Below are positions 56,192-64,000 of a stretch of 64,000 nt of DNA, piece by piece. The stretch is taken from positions 121,232,605-121,296,604 of the forward strand of contig JBCFYV010000012.1 in the NCBI GenBank assembly GCA_039000515.1, in the 5' to 3' direction. Every line of letters begins with the position of its first letter. Within the stretch, counting starts at the first letter, position 1. A model generated the notes under the pieces. It had not been told where the DNA came from, ran no database searches, and saw nothing but the letters and a program-made list of their open reading frames with translations. This DNA is from Timema cristinae (taxonomy: Eukaryota > Arthropoda > Insecta > Phasmatodea > Timematidae). A program made the position numbers and the translations under genes.

Positions 56192-57830
56192 TGTAGAGAG
56201 GAACTGAGGAGACAAGAATAGAGCAGGGAAAGCTCTTAAATGATGTAGAGAGGAACTGAGGAGACAAGTATAGAGCAGGGAAAGCTCTTAAATGATGTAG
56301 AGAGGAACTGAGGAGACAAGTATAGAGCAGGGAAAGCTCTTAAAGGATGTAGAGAGGAACTGAGGAGACAAGTATAGAGCAGGGAAAGCTCTTAAAGGAT
56401 GTTGAGAGGAACTGAGGAGACAAGTATAGAGCAAGAAAGCTCTTAAAGGATGTAGAGAGGAACTGAGGATACAAGTATAGAGCAAAGAAAGCTCTTAAAG
56501 GATGTAGAGAGGAACTGAGGAGACAAGTATAGAGCAGGGAAAGCTCTTAAAGGATGTAGAGAGGAACTGAGGAGACAAGTATAGAGCAGGGAAAGCTCTT
56601 AAAGGATGTAGAGAGGAACTGAGGAACAAGTATAGAGCAAGGAAAGCTCTTAAAGGATGTAGAGAGGAACTGAGGAGACAAGTATAGAGCAAGGAAAGCT
56701 CTTAAAGGATGTGAGAGGAACTGAGGAGACAAGTATAGAGCAAAGAAAGCTCTTAAAGGATGTAGAGAGGAACTGAGGAGACAAGTATAGAGCAAGAAAG
56801 CTCTTAAAGGATGTAGAGAGGAACTGAGGAGACAAGTATAGAGCAGGAAAGCTCTTAAAGGATGTAGAGGGAACTGAGGAGACAAGTATAGAGCAGGAAA
56901 GCTCTTAAAGGATGTAGAGAGGAACTGAGGAGACAAGTATAGAGCAAAGAAAGCTCTTAAAGGATGTAGAGAGGAACTGAGGAGACAAGTATAGAGCAAG
57001 AAAGCTCTTAAAGGATGTAGAGAGGAACTGAGGAACAAGTATAGAGCAGGAAAGCTCTTAAAGGATGTAGAGAGGAACTGAGGATACAAGTATAGAGCAA
57101 GAAAGCTCTTAAAGGATGTAGAGAGGAACTGAGGAGACAAGTATAGAGCAAGGAAAGCTCTTAAAGGATGTAGAGAGGAACTGAGGAGACAAGTATAGAG
57201 CAGGGAAAGCTCTTAAAGGATGTTGAGAGGAACTGAGGAGACAAGTATAGAGCAAAGAAAGCTCTTAAAGGATGTAGAGAGGAACTGAGGAGACAAGTAT
57301 AGAGCAAAGAAAGCTCTTAAAGGATGTAGAGAGGAACTGAGGAGACAAGTATAGAGCAGGAAAGCTCTTAAAGGATGTAGAGAGGAACTGAGGAGACAAG
57401 TATAGAGCAGGAAAGCTCTTAAAGGATGTAGAGAGGAACTGAGGAGACAAGTATAGAGCAAGGAAAGCTCTTAAAGGATGTAGAGAGGAACTGAGGAGAC
57501 AAGTATAGAGCAGGAAAGCTCTTAAAGGATGTTGAGAGGAACTGAGGAGACAAGTATAGAGCAAAGAAACTCTTAAAGGATTGTAGAGAGGAACTGAGGA
57601 GACAAGTATAGAGCAAAGAAAGCTCTTAAAGGATGTAGAGAGGAACTGAGGAGACAAGTATAGAGCAGGAAAGCTCTTAAAGGATTAGAGAGGAACTGAG
57701 GAGACAAGTATAGAGCAAGGAAAGCTCTTAAAGGATGTAGAGAGGAACTGAGGAGACAAGTATAGAGCAAGGAAAGCTCTTAAAGGATGTAGAGAGGAAC
57801 TGAGGAGACAAGTATAGAGCAGAAAAGGAC
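56192..57830. repeat. 52-bp minisatellite array, about 32 units
   Basis: Unit GTAGAGAGGAACTGAGGAGA + CAAGTATAGAGCAGGGAAAG + CTCTTAAAGGAT (52 bp). Variants at the GCAGGG/GCAAAG/GCAAG/GCAGG position and single-base deletions recur in ordered blocks. Minus-strand frames of up to 197 codons are periodicity artefacts. Confidence 0.98.
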
Positions 57831-58173
57831 TTGATGTGTTAAAACGTGTTCAGGTTTGTTAATCATATTAAAGGGCTAACACTAGAGCTTACTCCTCCCC
57901 AGTTGAAGTCTCCCAGTCTGTAGAGTGTGTGAACTATATAAACACTGCTAGGACAAAGAAGGGCGGTTTCGGGAGGGAGGGGGTAACGCTGAGAATTGCT
58001 CGACACGTGTCGACTTGAATTTACCCGGAGACACCTTATCTCCCCTCCAGAGCCCCGAACCACCCAACGACCAGTTATAAGATATTGTTTACCAAGGTTC
58101 GAACCTCGACAGGGTGCATTGTGTGAACGGTTTGCCACATGTAATCTTACTATATCCTCTTCTGGTTAGTTTT
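57831..58173. other. Spacer with tRNA-like fragment
   Basis: Contains AAGGTTCGAACCTCGACAGG near 58095, a B-box-like end of a tRNA-derived element too short to classify. No gene recognised. Confidence 0.3.
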
Positions 58174-58418
58174 TTTATTTAGCACAGCGTCTTACTAACC
58201 GTTAGGGTTATCCGTTTATGTACTAGCGTGTTATGGATGATGAAGGTTGGATTTAAAGGTAGTGTACCAGATTTTGCGTGAAGGAAGACTGGTAAACAAT
58301 TTTAGAGAGAAAAAAACCTCAGTACGCTTGACCGATATTCGAATCTCGATCTCCCCGTTATCGGCAGTCTAGTCTTCTGCGAGAGTAGCACCTTAGACCA
58401 TGTGGCCACCGAAGTGAG
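58174..58418 (-). mobile_element. SINE family B
   Basis: Inverted tail AGCACAGCGTCTTACTAACC, body GGTTGGATTTAAAGGTAGTG, arm CGTTATCGGCAGTCTAGTC and head ending CATGTGGCCACCGAAG. Confidence 0.9.
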
Positions 58419-58505
58419 TGTTTCCCCAGTGAGGAGGATATTCTTGTAAACATCCTTCCTCGTCCTTACCGCCTATGTTAGGCCATTAATAGCCGCGATG
58501 TTTCT

Positions 58506-58725
58506 TACCTCCGCGTCTTAATACCCTTTCAGGCTACTAATTACTTTAATATGTTAGAGTTGAGAAAGGTTAGATTTAGATGGAATTTACCCACATTTAC
58601 GATGAGGTACAGTGGAAATCCTCCCTTAGTACACCTGACAGAGATTCAAACCCCAATTTCCCCACCATCATTAGTCCAGTCTATTGCAAGAGTGACAACT
58701 TAGACTATCCGACCATCGAAGTGGG
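58506..58725 (-). mobile_element. SINE family B, diverged
   Basis: Inverted tail CCGCGTCTTAATACCCTTTC, body TTAGATTTAGATGGAATTTA, B-box GATTCAAACCCC and degenerate head GACCATCGAAG. Confidence 0.83.
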
Positions 58726-58764
58726 TTTCAAACGTAATTAAAAGAACATAATTTACTCTATCCC

Positions 58765-59165
58765 GCGAATGTTCTAAAGGCGTCGGTCCCGCAATAGACT
58801 AGACTGCCGATGACGCAGGTTTAAGGGGTTCAAATCCCGGTCCGGTGTGTTGAGGTATTTTCCCAATATGATTCTACACCCTCCTCCACGCAAATGCTGG
58901 TAAACTTAGTTGAAATTCAATCTTCTTCCCGAAGCGGCCGAGATCGGCCGAAAGTCTGTAAATTAAACATCTGTCCGCGGCGGGCAGACAGACTAAACGT
59001 CGAGCTCATCTTGTGTGTAGTCTTTCAGTAACGGGGAGGTCGGGGTTTGAATTACAATCCAGGTGTACTGAAGTTCTTTTTTATAAATAGCTTCCAACAC
59101 TTTCCATCCACGCAAATGTGGGTATATTTCCTATACATGATAACCTACTCATCTCCATTAAATTT
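58765..59165 (+). mobile_element. Two partial SINE family B copies
   Basis: First copy 58765-58930: CTGCCGATGACGCAGG, B-box GGGTTCAAATCCCGGTCCGG, body CACGCAAATGCTGGTAAACT. Second copy about 59010-59165: GTAACGGGGAGGTCGGGGTT, body CACGCAAATGTGGGTATATT. Both lack the common tail. Confidence 0.75.
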
Positions 59166-59174
59166 GTGTAGTTT

Positions 59175-59912
59175 GCCCGACACCTTAGCTCAGTTAATAG
59201 TGCGTCTTTCTACTGAGTTAAGGGTTCCTGGTTCGATTTCCGGGATGGCTGAAATATTTATTACTGGTGAAATGTGGGTTTCCCCCGTTCGCAATGATAA
59301 ATTAACGGCAGGGGGCGGGGGGCGGTGTCTGTTTCAGATTTAAGGCCCTTGGCCCTGTCGAGTGCAAGTCTAAAACCTATTTTGTGGGATGGTGGGCGAG
59401 AGGGTGAAAGGTGTGGCTTCACAACCGACCAAAGTATCCTTCCGCGCCAACAAGAACAGATGTATCACGGAAAACGTACTGGACAGGTCTTGCGGAAAAA
59501 TAACACGTTTGAAAATATCAGTTCTCTCGAGAACGAGTGAAATTTTTACAGTAATATTTTCAACACCCCTTCTAAGATAATGTATCAATGTTTATTGGTT
59601 GTTTCATTTTCTTATTTTTTGTTATGAAGCCGGTAGTTTTCTATGGAAAAAATGTCAAAATTATTAATATTTGATCACTGTTAAAATTATAGAGGAGGTG
59701 TGTATATAAAAAGTATAACTTAATCAACATGCTTCTATTCTTGAACAAAACGTTTCCAAAAAGAAAATTGCAAAACAATCAAAATTCTTGAAGATAACCG
59801 TTTGTTCCCCATGGCTCTGCATTTCCGCGCCAAATGAAAAGGGCCAGTCGCCTTAAGTTAGTTTATAAGTCTTGTATGGATAAAATCAGTCGGTTCAGAA
59901 AGCAAACGTTTC
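59175..59912 (+). mobile_element. SINE family C split by a TTAA element
   Basis: Left part 59175-59343: head CGACACCTTAGCTCAGTTAA, B-box GGTTCGATTTCCGG, body to TTTCAGATTTAA. Right part 59857-59912: GTTAGTTTATAAGTCTTGTA and TCAGTCGGTTCAGAAAG. Joined at one TTAA they reproduce the continuous family C sequence seen at 38974-39000 and 39463-39485. Confidence 0.92.
59344..59852. mobile_element. TTAA-flanked element (family Q) inserted in SINE C
   Basis: Flanked by TTAA at 59340-59343 and 59853-59856. Imperfect TIRs: GGCCCTTGGCCCTGTC (left) and, inverted, GGCGACTGGCCCTTTTC. 509 bp; opposing 60-70 codon frames at 59370-59588 are not recognised. The TTAA target suggests a piggyBac-like mechanism; the ends differ from family P. 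Confidence 0.8.
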
Positions 59913-59917
59913 GAATA

Positions 59918-59919
59918 TA

Positions 59920-59988
<69 letters not shown>

Positions 59989-59989
59989 A
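59918..59989. repeat. (TA)n microsatellite
   Basis: About 35 TA dinucleotides with one slip near 59929, followed by CACACACA, at the tail of a SINE C. Confidence 0.97.
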
Positions 59990-60782
59990 CAAGTGTAGTT
60001 AAATATTTACCGCAGGGATGAACAAAACTCGGGCTCAGTTGACAAGACTCAGAGTTGAGGTTGTTTCTCTTAGTACGAACAGGGTTACGTCTCTTCGCGA
60101 AGGAACGGCTGAGATTTCTGTGTATTAGCGGGGGTAACATTTACTGGGGTGGAAACTAATCAACACGAGCTGCGGGGGAAGCTCTGAGGGGGGGGGGGGG
60201 CAGAGGGAAGGTGTCGTCTCATCTGCCCTTTTGAAGGAATATAAAATACGGATTCGGTCCCACCAATTCTTTTAGCAATATACTATTGGGACCTCAGACA
60301 TAATACTAATTCGACCCGATGACATCACTTGTTGTCTTTCGTTCACCATGAGGTAAACATTTACACCCATCCTTAGTGCACCCCCACAACAGCGGGTTGA
60401 TATAGTACACCAACGTGGGTCCGAACTCCGACCCCGCCTTCACAACCGCAGCCGAGTTCGTAATGCAGCCTGGAGGAGAGCGCCTTGGCTTGTTGAGGGT
60501 AGGCAGCCTTGTATCACATACCTGTATGGCGGGTTCTTATAATATCGCAGGCGTACTGGCTCTTGTACGTTGTAACGCTACTACAGTACTACATTGCTAG
60601 GTTGTTTATTGTATAGTCCGGTACACATTACAACATTTTGTACAATAAATTATGTCAGATGTTGATCACCTTGAATACACACACGTTTTATCTAAAGACT
60701 GTTCACAGGGCAATTATGATTGTATGCCATATTTGGACAATACGATGGCTTTTTGACCCTTTTCATGGTTGAATAATTATAC
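59990..60782. other. Unassigned sequence with G-run
   Basis: G-run at about 60190-60201; a 61-codon frame at 60415-60600 has no recognised domain. No repeat family identified. Confidence 0.35.
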
Positions 60783-61100
60783 TACCATAAAGCCACTTGG
60801 CTGACTCACTCACGACATTAATGTTTACGCACTTCCAGATGAGCTAGGAACTTGAAATTGGGCAAACTTATAGCTCCTAGCCTGAAACCTACGGAAAATT
60901 CCTAAGAGTTAAAAAAATAACTTAAAAAAAAATTCAAACTGTCGAACCAATTTTAAAGTCGGTCCGGACCTTTCTTTGAAAGTATCTTGTGGCTAAACGT
61001 AAGAACTATCTAAAAACGATCTGGAACTACATTAGTTTACATCCACTTGCAAAGAAAACCCACTGGGGGTTTGGGTACGGAGCCCACAATGGGCAAAGCG
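60783..61100 (-). repeat. Dispersed repeat R1, copy 2
   Basis: Reverse-orientation copy of 1421-1753: AAGCCACTTGGCTGACTCAC, GATGAGCTAGGAACTTGAAA, AAGTCGGTCCGGACCTTTCT, GCAAAGAAAACCCACTGGGG. Here it is not interrupted. Class unknown. Confidence 0.75.
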
Positions 61101-62480
61101 AGTCATTCTATATAATAGTATGAATTAAATATAGTGTCCCTAAAGAGTATTAATATTACTATAGCATTATTTCCAAATTGTATTATTTATTTCTCTTTAA
61201 ACAGTTGCATAATCCAATATTTTGGGTTTAACCTCCTACAATTATAATAATGTGTTATTATTAAATGTTTGTTCTTACAACTGTTTACATTCATTAATAC
61301 TTAAAAGATGTGACCTGACCGTCTGCAAGCTAAGGAATGAATTCAGTTTTACAACAACTCTTTCATTTATATTAAAATTCTTTATTTATAGAGCTTTTTT
61401 GTTTTTATTCCCATTTAAAGTGGAACAATTAACGTTTCACGATAAAACTTCATTTTATATCATTGGCTAAAAAAGCAATTAACTAAAAGATCACAATTCT
61501 TTAATCATTTTTAACGTGTTTATAACTTCTAGATGTTGGTTAGAGCTTAAATCTTTGTTATTATATGTTTATCTAAATTATATTGACTTGTAATTGTATT
61601 ACACAACTTTTTAATGAACTTATATTTTGATGACTTTACGGTTCATACATTGCATCATATATATCTATATTTATTTAGACTAGATTTATATAGTTATTAA
61701 ATTTACTTAAAATTGAATTCCTCTATTAATGAGATAAAATCTTGTCCAATCTTGGATGTTCACAGACACAACCTTGTGGTCACAACATTTTGTAAAAATG
61801 TTGGTGCTAACGGCCAAATTCTTTAGCCACGACATTTTGTGTATCAGGAGTTATACTAGTTCGTGGCTAACACCAAATAATTCGTACTGCTTGATATTTT
61901 ACCTCCCCCCCCCAAGCAGAATGAATATGTGAATACATTAAAAGTCTGACTGCTAGCCTAATGAAGGTTTGATTATAATTGATATAGCTGTCACGTGGTC
62001 CCATATTTAATTAACAAAATGGAAGCACAATTAGAACATAATTAATTCAAAACTATGCGACAATGTTAACTTGTGTATGTGGAAACTAGGTGCTGGATGT
62101 TGTGTTGGCCTAGGGTGAGAGGGTGTTTTCACAGCGCTGCCTCACGCCACTCAAACGTAATTAATAAAATCAATTAGATTTTTGTGTAGATTAATTAAAT
62201 AGCCATTGTTGCGGGAACATTGCTGTAAACATTGCTTCTGGTTTTACAAAGGCTACGAAGACTATTTGTTGGAGGGCCGCGGATGTCTGAATATTCACAC
62301 TGATGAATCTGGGATGGGGAAATTCACTTTCATGGACTACTTAGATAAAATCATTTTAGTATCCCGACCGGGATTCGAAACTCCCTGCCTTAGACTTACC
62401 GGAAAACTGGACAAAATTAGAGCGATGCCTTGAACTAGAAGGGGTTGATATTATATTTAAAAAAAATCAGATAGATAGCG
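61101..62480. other. AT-rich sequence
   Basis: Largely AT-rich with a C-run near 61905. A tRNA-like fragment in reverse (CCCGACCGGGATTCGAAACT) at about 62364-62383 is a SINE B remnant. A 75-codon frame at 62206-62433 overlaps it and is not called. Confidence 0.4.
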
Positions 62481-62965
62481 GTTTCCTAGATCCCGTGAGG
62501 CCTCAAACCCCGTAATGTATCAGCCCCTTAACGCCTCAACCCCTTTAAGCCTCAGCCCCCTTAAGCCTCAACCCATTTAAGCCTCAGCCCCCTTTAAGCC
62601 TCAACCCCTTTAAGCCTCAATTCCCTGTGAAGCCTTGACTGTTGTGAATCCTCAGCCCTTGTAAGGCTTCAACCCCTGTGAACCCTGACCCCTGTGAAGC
62701 CACACCCCTGTGAAGCCCTGACCCTGTGAAGCCTCGATCACTGTGAAGCCTCAACCACGTGAAGCTTCGATCCCTGTGAAGCCCGCCCTGTGAACCCACC
62801 CCTGTGAAGTCTCGACCACTGTGAAGTCTCGACCCTGTGAAGCTCAGCCCTGTGAACCCTAGCCCCTGTGAAGCTTCGACCCCTGTGAAGTCTCGACCCT
62901 TGTGAAGCCCCAACCCCTGTGAAGCCACAACCCCTGTAAGGCACCAGCCCCCTGTGGATCCTCAG
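62481..62965. repeat. Degenerate 16-18-bp tandem repeat
   Basis: About 28 variable copies of CCCTGTGAAGCCTCGA or CCCTTTAAGCCTCAA, changing from the TTTAAGCCTCA form (62540-62620) to the TGTGAAGCC form (62625-62940). An older, less homogeneous array than the others here. Confidence 0.9.
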
Positions 62966-63455
62966 CCACTTGTACCCTGAACCACTCAGAACGACGACTC
63001 AGACCTCGAGAGTCTTCCATCTGGACAGTTGAGTGTCGTCACGAGACTGCCCCTTGGTGAAGTTAATGGTCCGCTGCAGGGGATATGCAGGCGTCGCTTG
63101 GAGTTATTCCAAGCTGCACGGGACTGGAGGCACCACGATCGTTCCTCGGACAATCTCTCAGTCACACCTTCTGTCGGGGACCGTCTCTTCTGAGAGTGTT
63201 AGGGGGCTGTCTGTGCATCACACTTCTGTCGGGGACCGTCTCTTCTGGAGTGTAGGGTGTCTGTTCTCCGACATTCTGGACTCGCTGAGCTTTTCTTGGA
63301 ACTACTCCAAAGTTATAAGTACTAGAACTTATGTAGGTATTACGTACTCTGCAAACAAACACTCATTAAAATGTTAATTGCGTACACTCTGTTTAGTCTG
63401 AAACGTGATGTTCTTACCATAGAGAAAGGAATAACAATATTTCTCTATGGTCTTA
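62966..63455. other. Unassigned sequence with a 53-bp tandem duplication
   Basis: TTCTGTCGGGGACCGTCTCT occurs twice (about 63169 and 63225) in a two-unit duplication. A 114-codon frame at 63033-63377 spans it without a recognisable domain. Confidence 0.5.
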
Positions 63456-63672
63456 CCTTGCCTGGTTCCACTATGGTGTAGCTTAAAATATAGGGTCATA
63501 GTGTAATAAATCAAGGTGAGACTGTAGTTTCACCTTGTTACACTATGCCGTACCTTAAAATATAGGGCCATAGTGTAATAAATCAAGGTAAAACTTCAGC
63601 TCTACCTTGTTCCACTATGCTGTAACTTAAAATATAAGGCCATTGTTTAACCTTTCAAGGTAAAACTGTCAC
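63456..63672. repeat. About 73-bp tandem repeat, 3 units
   Basis: Three copies of a block with CCACTATGGTGTAGCTTAAA, ATATAGGGTCATAGTG and AATAAATCAAGGTGAGAC; the third is diverged. Each unit begins and ends with inverted words (TACCTTG ... CAAGGTA), giving hairpin potential. Confidence 0.88.
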
Positions 63673-63799
63673 CTTAGTAAACGGAACCTACACAATTAAA
63701 ATTTCAAATTAGTTAGTTATTTCATAAGATATATATCTCGAGAGTGAGGGCTCTCTAACTTCAAATATAAACACCGCCATCTTTGATTCTCTCTGAAAA

Positions 63800-63935
63800 T
63801 CTAACTCGCAGGGCCATTAATTTAAATTCCACCAGCCGGGTCAAGGTCGTTTTAGAACATTCCACCTCTTTCAGGTCCAGTCTGATGTTATCTTCCCACC
63901 TGCGTGTAGGTCTGGTGACGCGCACAAGGCATGCG
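63800..63935 (-). pseudogene. LINE reverse transcriptase C-terminal fragment
   Basis: The minus strand reads VRVTRPTRRWEDNIRLDLKE at about 63870-63930, followed by VECSKTTLTRLVEF. The RRWEDNIRxDLKE block is typical of the extreme C terminus of many arthropod non-LTR retrotransposon polymerases. Only about 45 residues are recognisable. It is a different LINE family from the one at 16-17.8 kb, whose equivalent block reads KKRWEEEIAASV. Confidence 0.65.
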
Positions 63936-64000
63936 AACCGACGGACCACGGAAGATTCAACTCTCAAAAGATAAGTTAGACGGTTTCCAGGAGTGTTACT

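Noticed and set aside
56288..57770. Minus-strand frames of up to 197 codons
   Set aside because: Periodic products of the 52-bp array; frames shift wherever a unit has a one-base deletion.
63033..63377. 114-codon plus-strand frame
   Set aside because: It spans a two-unit tandem duplication and has no domain; an overlapping minus frame is equally open.

Overview
This window is from a repeat-dominated animal nuclear genome, not a microbial one. It is AT-rich, has no gene longer than a few hundred bases, and is full of tRNA-derived SINEs, short terminal-inverted-repeat (TIR) DNA transposons, non-LTR retrotransposon remains and many unrelated minisatellites. The SINE consensus (for example the 3' end GCGTATAACCCGAACGGGTA then GTAAGACGCGGTGCTAATAAT) and its antisense peptide resemble sequences I recall from stick insects of the genus Timema. 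That is recollection without a search, so the lineage is a moderate-confidence guess (arthropod, probably phasmid).

Layout. 0-5.6 kb: a 44-bp minisatellite cut by the window edge, a dispersed repeat split by a SINE, and several SINEs. 5.6-9.8 kb: a 58-bp tandem array of about 73 units. 10-14 kb: the only plausible host-gene signal, a first coding exon with a perfect splice donor at 11840-11877 and a YY1-like site in its leader, followed by two head-to-head copies of a TIR element, one with an internal 33-bp array. 14-19 kb: SINEs and a 5'-truncated LINE on the minus strand, part of whose reverse-transcriptase coding sequence has become a 62-bp minisatellite. 19-32 kb: arrays of 32, 41-44, 72, 53 and 30-32 bp among SINEs, MITEs and AT-rich sequence. 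32-46 kb: mostly AT-rich sequence with a hAT-like MITE, a PIF/Harbinger-like element with a nested MITE, and arrays of 21-23 and 43-45 bp. 46-49.3 kb: a PIF/Harbinger-like element, then a Mutator-like element (MULE) with TIRs, an 8-bp target duplication, a FLYWCH domain and part of a DDE transposase. 49.6-64 kb: more SINEs, 40- and 52-bp arrays, two further TTAA-flanked elements and degenerate repeats.

How the parts relate. The window is best read as layers of insertion. A TTAA foldback MITE split the MULE coding sequence, a SINE sits further 3' in the same MULE, a SINE sits inside another SINE, a TTAA element sits inside a SINE, and a mariner-type MITE sits inside a Harbinger-type element. 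In several of these cases, taking out the insert rebuilds the host sequence or reading frame exactly, which makes the boundaries reliable. Minisatellites occupy roughly 22% of the window, and at least two arose from segments of transposable elements.

No intact protein-coding gene, rRNA, functional tRNA, CRISPR array or bacterial-type signal was found. All long open frames inside arrays are artefacts of periodicity.
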